This document shows positions 6,052 through 13,101 of a DNA stretch of 14,871 nt, piece by piece (position 1 is the first letter of the stretch; each line of letters begins with the position of its first letter). The stretch spans positions 1-14,871 of the forward strand of contig CALAEZ010000244.1 of the NCBI GenBank assembly GCA_937891125.1, given 5' to 3'. The notes below the pieces were generated by a model that saw nothing but the letters and a program-made list of their open reading frames with translations, did no database searches and was not told where the DNA came from. This DNA is from an uncultured Treponema sp. (GTDB lineage: Bacteria > Spirochaetota > Spirochaetia > Treponematales > Treponemataceae). The translations under genes were made by a program, and so were the position numbers.

Positions 6052-7446
6052 TTGAGAAAACGCTTTACCTGTATTTGTGGCGCACTGGCGTGCGCTGTTT
6101 TGTCGCCGCTTGCGTCTCAGGACAATTCTCTGTCAGGAAGTCTTTCTGCGCAGACTGGCTATGGGCTTCCAAATACGCATGACAACAAAGGGCATGTGCT
6201 TACCGGACTTACTGCTTTCAACACGGTGTTTAAGTCATATCAGGATGAAAGCATGGTGTATGTTGACGCAAGCATTCTGTATGACGGCATCGGCTCTCTT
6301 TCTTCCAATGGCACTGAAAGCATGGTAAGCGATGACGGTCGCCTTGCTCTAAAGCTAAAGGAAGCATATTTTGACTATAACGGCTCGTGGTGGTCGCTGC
6401 GTGCCGGACGGCAGATTGTTGCCTGGGGCAAGGCTGACGGCATTCAGATTGCAGACATTCTTTGCCCGCAGGACTCTTCGGTGCTGCTTGCAACCGACTA
6501 CAAGGAAACGCGCCTTGGCATTGACGCGCTCCGCCTTTCGCTGAACGGCAACGCAGCGTCGCTGGACGCATACTGGATTCCGTTCTTTACGCCGTCAACG
6601 CTGCCGCTGGCAGGCGGAAATCCGCTGCATGCAGTGCTCTTCCCGTCGAGCGCTTCTGTCGACAGCGAGACTATTGCGATTTCCGCTCCTGAAAGCATGT
6701 CAGACCTTGAAACACCCGAAAAAAAACTTTCTAACAGCGAGTATGCTCTTCGCCTGACGGCGTATCTGTCTGCGCTCGACCTTTCGCTCTACGGCTTTTA
6801 CGGCTGGGACGATCTTCCGTTTATCAGCTACACCGGCGAATTTGCAGAAGATGAAGAGAGCGGCGACTATTATCTTTCGGGCCTGTCGCTTTCCGGCACA
6901 TACAAGCGCGTGCTGATGGGCGCCTTTGATGCCGCAATTCCCGCCGGCGACCTGGTGCTTCGCTTTGAAGGCGCGTTCTTTCCGAACCGCTACATGCAGA
7001 CCAATGCAGCATATCAGCTTGCAGCGCAGCTTGCAGGCGAAAAAGACTATTATGCGAAAAAGCAGCATCAGGCGGTGGGCTTAGCAGGCTTTGACTGGGA
7101 AGCAGGAAACGGCTGGACGATTACTGCGCAGTATGTTGCTGACGGCATTTTTGCAGACAAGGATGAGATTGAAAAGCTTGACCGCAGGCGCTTTGAGCAG
7201 CAGGTAACGCTCAGCATAGAAAAGCTGTTGCTGAACGAAACGCTCACCCTCTCGGCTTCCGGCGCACTTGATTTGCGCGACTATTCCTCGGCAACCGAGT
7301 TGAGCGCTGAATACAGCCTGTCCGATGCGATAAAGCTCAGTGTAATCGGCAATCTGTTCCTTGAAGGACCTGATGACAAGGAAGGCATGTACGGTGCCTA
7401 CCACGATTTAAGCGCCGTCACGGTAAAAGGAAAAATCTGCTTCTGA
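6052..7446 (+). CDS. Outer-membrane beta-barrel protein, DUF1302/porin-like
   Basis: The predicted mature product is a beta-barrel in the outer membrane. The 464-aa precursor starts with a signal peptide (RKRFTCICGALACAVLSPLAS, cleavage near residue 22). It then has alternating amphipathic strands rich in Tyr, Trp and Ser, and it ends in Phe (KGKICF) as expected of a BAM-recognised barrel. The segment SLRAGRQIVAWGKADGIQI (~115-133) followed by ADILCPQD resembles the GRQxVxWG signature of DUF1302-type porins, which often occur with RND exporters (family knowledge). I place the start at TTG 6052 because GGAAGGTGAT (6039-6048) is well positioned and the signal peptide begins there; an upstream TTG at 5989 gives an implausible extension. 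It is first in an operon with two further envelope genes (46- and 35-bp gaps). The substrate is unknown. Confidence 0.8.
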   Translation: MRKRFTCICGALACAVLSPLASQDNSLSGSLSAQTGYGLPNTHDNKGHVLTGLTAFNTVFKSYQDESMVYVDASILYDGIGSLSSNGTESMVSDDGRLALKLKEAYFDYNGSWWSLRAGRQIVAWGKADGIQIADILCPQDSSVLLATDYKETRLGIDALRLSLNGNAASLDAYWIPFFTPSTLPLAGGNPLHAVLFPSSASVDSETIAISAPESMSDLETPEKKLSNSEYALRLTAYLSALDLSLYGFYGWDDLPFISYTGEFAEDEESGDYYLSGLSLSGTYKRVLMGAFDAAIPAGDLVLRFEGAFFPNRYMQTNAAYQLAAQLAGEKDYYAKKQHQAVGLAGFDWEAGNGWTITAQYVADGIFADKDEIEKLDRRRFEQQVTLSIEKLLLNETLTLSASGALDLRDYSSATELSAEYSLSDAIKLSVIGNLFLEGPDDKEGMYGAYHDLSAVTVKGKICF

Positions 7447-7462
7447 TAGATTTGTTCGTAAA

Positions 7463-7475
7463 AGCGCGCAGCGCT
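7463..7475 (+). other. Small intercistronic hairpin
   Basis: AGCGC-GCA-GCGCT forms a 5-bp GC-rich stem with a 3-nt loop in the 46-bp gap between the first two genes of the outer-membrane operon, just before the GAGGAG ribosome binding site. There is no T-tract, so it is not a terminator; it might stabilise or mark a processing point. Confidence 0.35.
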
Positions 7476-7492
7476 AATGAGGAGTTAACAGA

Positions 7493-8560
7493 ATGAAATT
7501 GATAAAACAGCAGCGGTTGTATACAGCGCTTATCGGCGCCGCGCTTGCGTTAGCTGCCGTTCCAGTTTTTGCAGAAGAGAGCGGGGCAGGGGAAGCGGTC
7601 GTCGCAGAGGTGAACGCAGATGCGAGCGCAGTGGAAGAGCGGAAAGACAGCCGCCTTGAAACAAGCATTTCTTTTGGCGCCGCCTGGTACCCGGAAGTTC
7701 AGCATACGACAGCTAGCGGCACGCACTTTATGCCGCTGTGCGGCGCGTATGACGGAGCAGAGGCTGCAATAAAAGGTGCTGTTTCATACACAATGCCGTT
7801 TTTGCAGGCGGACAACATGCTTATGGAAGACAACAGTCTTACGCTTGAAGCGGCGCTGCAGGTGTCGCCCGTTACGGTTACGCCATCGCTTTCGGTAACG
7901 GTAAGCCCGCTTGCCGTGCTGGAATTATCTGTGGGCGGCGAGGCAGGAAGCGGCTGGAGCTGGGATTTTTTTAATTTTCAGGGCGCGGGCGAATACAGCC
8001 TTGAAAAGCAGAAATATGTAGGATTCAGTCCGTTTGAGCACTGGTATCTGCACGGCTGGGCAAGCGCCACGCTCATGTTCGACACGGGCGCCATTTGGGA
8101 AGGCGACTGGACGCATGTGGTCATGGTTGCCACCTACGAAGTCGGCTACCAGAAGATGACTGGCACAAGCAACGTCTGGCAGTGGAAGTCTAGCTCTTAT
8201 CCGATGGCAAATGGCTGGATATACCGACAGGAATATTTCTTAGGCTACCAGATGCCGCTTCCACTTTCGATTGTCGGCGTGGACGTGGAGCTTTCTGGGC
8301 ATTACAGCGCAAGCGATTTTGCTGTCAGCGGCATAGATGAAAGCTATGACGGCGACTTTATGCGGATTGACATCTCCCTTGTAGCACAGTATAAGCTTGA
8401 CAAGGCAGGCAAGAATGCAATCGGCATGTATGCCTGTGTTTCAAGCCGCCGGAGCTTTGCAGAAGAATGGGACGAATGGGACACCGAGCCGCTGTTAACG
8501 AAAAACGGCCGCGAATTCTTCTTTGAAAGCGTCGGCGTTGAATGGAAACATATTTTTTAG
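7493..8560 (+). CDS. Putative outer-membrane beta-barrel protein (unrecognised family)
   Basis: This 355-aa precursor has an n-region MKLIKQQR, a hydrophobic core and an AVPVFA cleavage site near residue 27. An Ala/Glu-rich spacer (~28-52) leads into a body of alternating aromatic strands (SISFGAAWYPEV, YLHGWASATLMF, HVVMVATYEVGY, RIDISLVAQY) ending in EWKHIF. A C-terminal Phe with alternating hydrophobics is the signature of an outer-membrane barrel. A good GAGGAG site lies 8 nt upstream of the ATG. It is the middle gene of the operon, between the porin-like and LolA-like genes, so it may work with them in moving or placing an envelope molecule. The family is not recognised; the barrel assignment rests on pattern, not homology. 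High Trp and Tyr content (for example around residues 145-175) is notable. Confidence 0.78.
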   Translation: MKLIKQQRLYTALIGAALALAAVPVFAEESGAGEAVVAEVNADASAVEERKDSRLETSISFGAAWYPEVQHTTASGTHFMPLCGAYDGAEAAIKGAVSYTMPFLQADNMLMEDNSLTLEAALQVSPVTVTPSLSVTVSPLAVLELSVGGEAGSGWSWDFFNFQGAGEYSLEKQKYVGFSPFEHWYLHGWASATLMFDTGAIWEGDWTHVVMVATYEVGYQKMTGTSNVWQWKSSSYPMANGWIYRQEYFLGYQMPLPLSIVGVDVELSGHYSASDFAVSGIDESYDGDFMRIDISLVAQYKLDKAGKNAIGMYACVSSRRSFAEEWDEWDTEPLLTKNGREFFFESVGVEWKHIF

Positions 8561-8595
8561 CGCCTGCGCGAAAAGCACGACGCAAGGAGTATATG

Positions 8596-9381
8596 ATGAA
8601 AAAATTAGCATGTGTTAGCGCAGTCGTTCTTACAGTAGGAACGCTGCTTTTTGCACAGAGCGCAGAGGACATTGCAAAGCGTGTGCATGATGTGCCAGAA
8701 GGAAAGACGGGCACATGTACCGCGGTTCTTACGCTGACGGATAAAAGCGGCAAATCCCGCACCCGCGAAATCGCCTCGTACAGCATGAAAGACGGCACGA
8801 TCGACAAGTCTGTGCTGGTGTTCCGCACGCCAAAAGACGTTGCAGGCGTAAGCTATCTTTCGTTTGAATATCCCGATAAGAGCGACGGAACAGCAACCGA
8901 CAGCGACAGCTGGCTGTATCTTCCTGCCATGAAAAAGGTGCGCCGCGTTTCCGGCTCAAGCAAGGACGACGACTTTCAGGGCACCGATTTTACCTATGAC
9001 GATTTAGGAACCCGTAGCCTTGCAAAGGACACGTTTGCGCTGCTTGGCGAAGAAAAGGTTGGCGATACCGACTGTTGGATTCTGGAATACACGGCAAAAG
9101 ACGCAAAGGCAAAGGTAAAGCGACGCGTCCTGTGGATCAGCAAGGAAAACTACATTCCGTATAAGGGCGAATACTACGACAAGCAGAATAAGCTTCAGAA
9201 AACGCTTATGTGCGAAAACATTCAGCAGATTGACGGCTACTGGACAACGCTTAAAATGACGATGAAAAACGTGCAGACAAATCACCAGACGATGTATGAG
9301 CTGCATGATGTTTCGTACGACAAGCCGGTGGACGCAAACTACTTTACGGTAAGCGCACTTGAGCGTGAGCTGGTAAAATAG
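8596..9381 (+). CDS. LolA-like 'outer membrane lipoprotein-sorting protein' (TP0789-type)
   Basis: This 261-aa precursor has a signal peptide (MKKLACVSAVVLTVGTLLFA, cleavage before QSAED). The mature protein matches the LolA-like family related to T. pallidum TP0789 (from memory). The diagnostic parts are SWLYLPAMKKVRRVSGSSK (~105-123), followed by DFQGTDFTYDDL (126-137), then GDTDCWILEY, VLWISKENYIP and GEYYD. Family members are periplasmic half-barrels thought to carry lipids or lipoproteins, commonly encoded beside RND/MMPL or ABC exporters; no such transporter is in this operon. Two ATGs compete: 8593 and 8596. I take 8596 because AAGGAG (8584-8589) is then 6 nt away instead of 3. It follows the barrel gene by 35 bp and ends the operon before the two-way terminator. 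The family call is solid; the ligand is unknown. Confidence 0.88.
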   Translation: MKKLACVSAVVLTVGTLLFAQSAEDIAKRVHDVPEGKTGTCTAVLTLTDKSGKSRTREIASYSMKDGTIDKSVLVFRTPKDVAGVSYLSFEYPDKSDGTATDSDSWLYLPAMKKVRRVSGSSKDDDFQGTDFTYDDLGTRSLAKDTFALLGEEKVGDTDCWILEYTAKDAKAKVKRRVLWISKENYIPYKGEYYDKQNKLQKTLMCENIQQIDGYWTTLKMTMKNVQTNHQTMYELHDVSYDKPVDANYFTVSALERELVK

Positions 9382-9462
9382 CACCCGCGCTACATCGAGC
9401 TTTGGGTAAAGGGTGCAGATTTTAGAGTGCAGTACTGGAGCTGCGCCGTGCCTGCGGGGTGT

Positions 9463-9502
9463 AAAAAAAAGCTGTCCGTGCATTGGTATGGATAGCTTTT
9501 TT
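9463..9502. terminator. Bidirectional terminator between the outer-membrane operon and res
   Basis: Eight A (9463-9470), GCTGTCC (9471-9477), a 12-nt loop, GGATAGC (9490-9496) and six T (9497-9502). The 7-bp stem contains one G-T pair and is extended by A-T pairs. T-tracts arise on both strands, so it can stop the plus-strand operon and the minus-strand res transcript, whose stop codon is at 9528-9530. Confidence 0.85.
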
Positions 9503-9527
9503 ACAAATTATCTGTTATAAGCATTTC

Positions 9528-12422
9528 CTACTCAAAAAATCCATCGGTATCAAACAAATGATCGAGTTCATCAGAGGTCTGCATTGAGAGAACTTTCTGT
9601 CTAATCTCACCCTTAGAAAAATCAAGTCGCTTAAACCTCTCTTTGCCACTGGCTTTTGCTTTACGAATCAGCTGAATGCGACCAATTTTTGGCTCTGCTT
9701 CTGCATAGCGGGCAAAACCTTTTGCCTTTGGTAAATTATCCTTGAAGTCAGGATTATGAGGTTCAAGAATATCTATAACATAGCCGGCTTGTGATTTTAC
9801 ATCACGGCGGATAATCAAAAAATCTGGATAAAAAGCCTTAATCTCATTATGTATTTCATACGGAATGGTCAAAGCCCAAGATGCCCTTGAAGGGTTCCGA
9901 ATCCAGCAGACAAATTCCGGGTTTTGTATTTCTTCTTCAATAACGCCATCTTCCCAGGTGTTCAGCCGTATCTTTGCCTTGCCCGTTTTTTCATCAGCAA
10001 AAAGGTGATTTGCATATTCTTTTCCGTTGGGGTCTTCCGGCACGATAATTTCTTCAGGCAGTGAGAAATTGTGCCTGCTTACGATATCGCCATCAGAAAC
10101 TATATCGCTGTATTGCTTTTTTACCGATTCGCTTTTTTCGACTATATAGCGGCGATTTGCATCATTGTATTCATGAAACTTCTTTTCTGCGTATGTATTA
10201 AGGTGCGCAATGCAGTCTTCATCAATTGCAAACAAGATGCAGTCAATTTTAAAAGCATCAGGATTTTCAGGGTCGTAATACTGCTGGCCATACGCTTGCG
10301 GAAAACCAAAGCCTGCAAGCTTTGCGTCAACTGCCCTGAGCTGCCTGTCAAGTTCTGTATTACTCAGGTAGAATGAATCCTTTATCTGTCCTTCTGACAA
10401 ATCCTTTCCAAAGACATCAAATATTTTTATGGATAATTTGTAAGTCAAAATTTCTTTGGCTTTCTGTTCGTAGGCACCAGAATCTCTTAGTTTTTCAGCA
10501 TACTGATGAATCATTTCTACAACATCTTTTGTAATTGTTCCAAGCGCGCTTCGAGCTATGTTCTGATGAGTCAAAAGTGAACACAATGACGTAAGAGATT
10601 TTAGATAGCTCGAAATTTTTACAGTTCTAACTACATACGTTAATAATGCGGAATCATTAATAAATTTTGTAACTGCTTCCCTGTCAATTGTTGAAACAAA
10701 TAATTCTGGTTGGTTTTTCTGTGCTGTACTGTCATCCCGTACTTGTTTCGGGGGCTCGTTTTGCGATGCTGAAACAAGTTCTGCATGGCGACAACCGTTG
10801 TCTGCTATGTTGAGCGGCAGCGAAACATCCAATTTTGAAATATCTATTGTTTTCTCAATAACATGCTCTACTTGTGCAGGGGAGAATGAGTTCTCTGGTG
10901 TAGCATTAGAATCTGAAACTGCTGTACCAGTTTGCTGCCATTCTGAAGAAAAATATGCAGAGTTATCATCAAATAAGCTTGGTTGATTTGAAGATTCTTC
11001 GCTACGCTCAGAATGACGGTATGAATTGGAATGAGCAGTATGCACAGTCCAAGTCTTATAAACAGGCTGTTCAATGCTTTCAGAATCTATAACCGTAGGA
11101 ATGTCACCACACTCTGAATCCTGCAATTCTTTTACGACCGATTCAACAGTATCACGATTAAAATGGGGCAGAAATAATCTGACGTCATTCAAAGAATCAT
11201 CAACTTTAATATGGCTCTGCATGGGAGTGCGAACCATTCTTCCAAGAAGCTGTGCGATATAAGTAACATCTTCCGCCTTCCTAAAACTCATCATAGTTTC
11301 AGCTCGCGGGCAATCCCAGCCGGTAGAAAGGTTTTCCTTAAAGAGAACAACTTTCACGCGCATGTCATCAACAATGTCGTTCGGCTCTATGTGATGAACC
11401 GTTAATCCGTTTAATGTAAGCGTTGAAACACTGCCGAATGTATGAACAACATCATGCTCACGAAATCTGATTTTTATCTTATCTTCAATTTTGGCAATAA
11501 TGTCTTCAAGATTTGAATCTGAAACATTGTCGCCAGTTCCAGCCTTTACCTGAATGACAAAGACTGGGTTGATGTATTTATAATGCTGTTCCTTGCAATA
11601 TTGCGCCCAATGCTTTACTTTGCTTATCCATTCATCAGTCGCCGCATCTAACACAGCCATTTCATTACTTTTTTGGGCATCATTAGGATAGGTAATGACG
11701 ATTCTGTCTTTTAGCAATCCCGAAGCACGTACATCAGAAGGCTTTACGATTACCTTTTGAAGCGTAGAATTAATGTCACCTATAAGATTATTAAAACGGC
11801 TTGCCGTTGCGCTTACTCCAATTACAAGCGGAACTGCCGAAGTCAAGCCAAAATCAGGGGCGCCTTTTAAAAAGCGCTGCATAATTGTTGTTGCCTTGCC
11901 AGCTTCTGTTCCCTGCATTCCCCGATGAGCTTCATCAATGATAAAATAAAGTCTGTCAGATTTTTGCCTTGCAGTATTTTCGATTGTTTCCCAGATGGTG
12001 TACTGCCTGGAATCAGAATGCTTGCAAAGATTTGCAGTCTTTGTAATTTTCTGCGTATTTATAAAATAAATGTTCCCGTCGTCAAAACATTCCTGGTCAA
12101 AGTTATCTTCACGCACCGTCATGCAGTGGCTTACTGAAATTTTATCTGATTTCAAAAACTTATTCTTTGACTGCTCGTTAAGCTGTGGAGAATCCGAAAG
12201 CCATACAAAAATCGCATTAGGCTGCTCTGTATACTGCTCAGTGCCATACAGAATGTCTTCTACCAGCGAAACCATAATGATGGTTTTACCAGCTCCTGTC
12301 GGAGCCTGCAAAGAAACTACCTGCGGAGTATGAGTCCTGTAATAGGAACCAAGCGCTTCTGCCGTTTTCGCCCTCAATTCCTGTACTGCTATAGTCTGAA
12401 ACGGAAACAATTCTACATTCAT
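9528..12422 (-). CDS. res: Type III restriction enzyme, Res subunit
   Basis: This 964-aa protein carries superfamily 2 helicase motifs: Walker A PTGAGKT (41-47), DEAH (163-166), SAT (204-206), STGWDCPRAE (366-375) and the motif VI region QLLGRMVRTP (391-400). These drive ATP-dependent translocation or diffusion on DNA from Mod-bound sites. The C-terminal nuclease region shows YPDFLI (865-870) and then VIDILEPH (882-889). This fits the PD-(D/E)xK fold, but the usual Lys of ExK is absent and KAKG follows at 899-902. Residues ~460-580 are a low-complexity linker holding two palindromic-repeat-derived peptides (469-477 and 545-565). The start ATG (12422-12420) lies 8 nt after the PIN gene stop, and its weak AGG site overlaps that stop, suggesting translational coupling. 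With Mod it should cut DNA having inversely oriented unmethylated sites. Intact frame; activity not provable here. Confidence 0.93.
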   Translation of the reverse strand: MNVELFPFQTIAVQELRAKTAEALGSYYRTHTPQVVSLQAPTGAGKTIIMVSLVEDILYGTEQYTEQPNAIFVWLSDSPQLNEQSKNKFLKSDKISVSHCMTVREDNFDQECFDDGNIYFINTQKITKTANLCKHSDSRQYTIWETIENTARQKSDRLYFIIDEAHRGMQGTEAGKATTIMQRFLKGAPDFGLTSAVPLVIGVSATASRFNNLIGDINSTLQKVIVKPSDVRASGLLKDRIVITYPNDAQKSNEMAVLDAATDEWISKVKHWAQYCKEQHYKYINPVFVIQVKAGTGDNVSDSNLEDIIAKIEDKIKIRFREHDVVHTFGSVSTLTLNGLTVHHIEPNDIVDDMRVKVVLFKENLSTGWDCPRAETMMSFRKAEDVTYIAQLLGRMVRTPMQSHIKVDDSLNDVRLFLPHFNRDTVESVVKELQDSECGDIPTVIDSESIEQPVYKTWTVHTAHSNSYRHSERSEESSNQPSLFDDNSAYFSSEWQQTGTAVSDSNATPENSFSPAQVEHVIEKTIDISKLDVSLPLNIADNGCRHAELVSASQNEPPKQVRDDSTAQKNQPELFVSTIDREAVTKFINDSALLTYVVRTVKISSYLKSLTSLCSLLTHQNIARSALGTITKDVVEMIHQYAEKLRDSGAYEQKAKEILTYKLSIKIFDVFGKDLSEGQIKDSFYLSNTELDRQLRAVDAKLAGFGFPQAYGQQYYDPENPDAFKIDCILFAIDEDCIAHLNTYAEKKFHEYNDANRRYIVEKSESVKKQYSDIVSDGDIVSRHNFSLPEEIIVPEDPNGKEYANHLFADEKTGKAKIRLNTWEDGVIEEEIQNPEFVCWIRNPSRASWALTIPYEIHNEIKAFYPDFLIIRRDVKSQAGYVIDILEPHNPDFKDNLPKAKGFARYAEAEPKIGRIQLIRKAKASGKERFKRLDFSKGEIRQKVLSMQTSDELDHLFDTDGFFE
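10731..10792. repeat. Palindromic dispersed-type repeat inside res (RHAELVSAS...KQVRDD element)
   Basis: Arms ACTTGTTTC (10741-10749) and GAAACAAGT (10771-10779) are perfect inverted copies. The similarity extends outward to GTCATCCCG and CATGGCGAC at the ends, making a 62-bp imperfect palindrome. Read on the coding strand it gives RHAELVSAS then KQVRDDS, peptides familiar from repeat elements scattered through many bacterial genomes (from memory). It sits in frame in the Res linker. Confidence 0.7.
10993..11017. repeat. Palindromic dispersed-type repeat inside res (RHSERSEES element)
   Basis: The 21-bp core at 10994-11014 has end arms ATTCT/AGAAT and inner GC/GC pairs, an imperfect palindrome. 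It matches the well-known dispersed repeat whose translation is RHSERSEES (from memory). It is in frame and lies about 200 bp from the other repeat in the same linker. Confidence 0.7.
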
Positions 12423-12430
12423 ATTACAAG

Positions 12431-12823
12431 CTACCTATTCAGATATTCATAAAACATTGCAGGAGAATATACCAGCGGTCTGTCCAGATTTGCCTCAAGA
12501 AAGTCCTTGTCTCCAGAAAGAATGACATCTGCGTTATGATACAAAGCATCACTCAAAACAGGAATGTCTTTTTTATCACGCAATGAGCCGTGCATTTTCG
12601 GTGAGCTTTTGCAAAATGTAAACGGAAGCTGCCTGTAGAGCTTATATACGGCATCTGCCTTTTCCGGCCACTTCTGCTCCAGCTTTGACTTAAATTCAGC
12701 ATCAACATATTCCGAAACAAGCAAATCGTACGAGCCTTCAAACAGCCGTTCCAGCAATGCGCCCGCCTTCCCTGCAAAAACAAAGGCTGATATAAGGACA
12801 TTTGTGTCTATAAGGATTCTCAC
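12431..12823 (-). CDS. PIN-domain toxin of a toxin-antitoxin pair
   Basis: This 130-aa protein is a PIN-domain ribonuclease of the 'putative toxin, PIN family' type (COG1569-like). The acidic metal-binding residues are visible: Asp6 in LIDTNVLISAF, Glu43 in DAEFKSKL, Asp86/Asp92 in KKDIPVLSDAL and Asp105/Asp107 in SGDKDFLEA. Such proteins cleave RNA with Mg2+ and are held inactive by the cognate antitoxin. It starts at GTG 12823-12821, overlapping the antitoxin stop by 4 nt (GTGA), and ATGG/AGGA sequences inside the antitoxin end supply the ribosome binding site. The res gene begins 8 nt after its stop. Length is usual for the family and all acidic residues are present, so it may be active. 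The unusual point is its place between mod and res. Confidence 0.88.
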   Translation of the reverse strand: MRILIDTNVLISAFVFAGKAGALLERLFEGSYDLLVSEYVDAEFKSKLEQKWPEKADAVYKLYRQLPFTFCKSSPKMHGSLRDKKDIPVLSDALYHNADVILSGDKDFLEANLDRPLVYSPAMFYEYLNR

Positions 12824-13065
12824 AGGGACACCATCCTGCTTTTGCGGAATGCAGCCATATCAGAAAGCATCTCTTCCTCACTGGCATAACCTTTGTCGTC
12901 AGCAAATGCCGCCTGAATTTTACGGAGAGTTTCCTTTGCATTTTCTTTCTGCATATTCTTTCTGCTCACCGAAAGATAGGTAATGTAGCTTAGGGCTGCA
13001 TTGTAATCTTCCTCAGTAAGCGTTTCCACAAGTTCTTCTATAGCCACTGCATTCGAACGCATCAT
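12820..13065 (-). CDS. Probable antitoxin paired with the PIN toxin
   Basis: This 81-aa acidic protein directly precedes the PIN gene with a 4-nt overlap, the usual order for antitoxin then toxin. Residues ~5-32 (AIEELVETLTEEDYNAALSY) look like a helical dimerisation part, and ~40-75 (KETLRKIQAAFADDKGYASE) like a helix that could wrap the toxin. I see no certain ribbon-helix-helix or AbrB motif, so the family is not named. Longer starts at 13086 and 13080 exist. I choose ATG 13065-13063 because GGAGG (13078-13074) lies 8 nt upstream and because the internal promoter would start transcription near 13078, after both longer starts. The mod stop lies 36 nt upstream. The antitoxin role is inferred from context. 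Confidence 0.7.
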   Translation of the reverse strand: MMRSNAVAIEELVETLTEEDYNAALSYITYLSVSRKNMQKENAKETLRKIQAAFADDKGYASEEEMLSDMAAFRKSRMVSL

Positions 13066-13084
13066 ATCCAATACCTCCATTTCC

Positions 13085-13093
13085 ATTATACCA
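13085..13093 (-). promoter_or_regulatory. Internal extended -10 promoter for the toxin-antitoxin genes
   Basis: TGGTATAAT (13093-13085, minus strand) is a perfect -10 hexamer with the TGn extension. No good -35 is present at 17 bp, which extended -10 promoters tolerate. Transcription would start near 13078, at the GGAGG of the antitoxin. It lies between the mod stop and the antitoxin start, so antitoxin, PIN and possibly res can be expressed without mod. Confidence 0.55.
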
Positions 13094-13101
13094 CATTCTT
13101 C

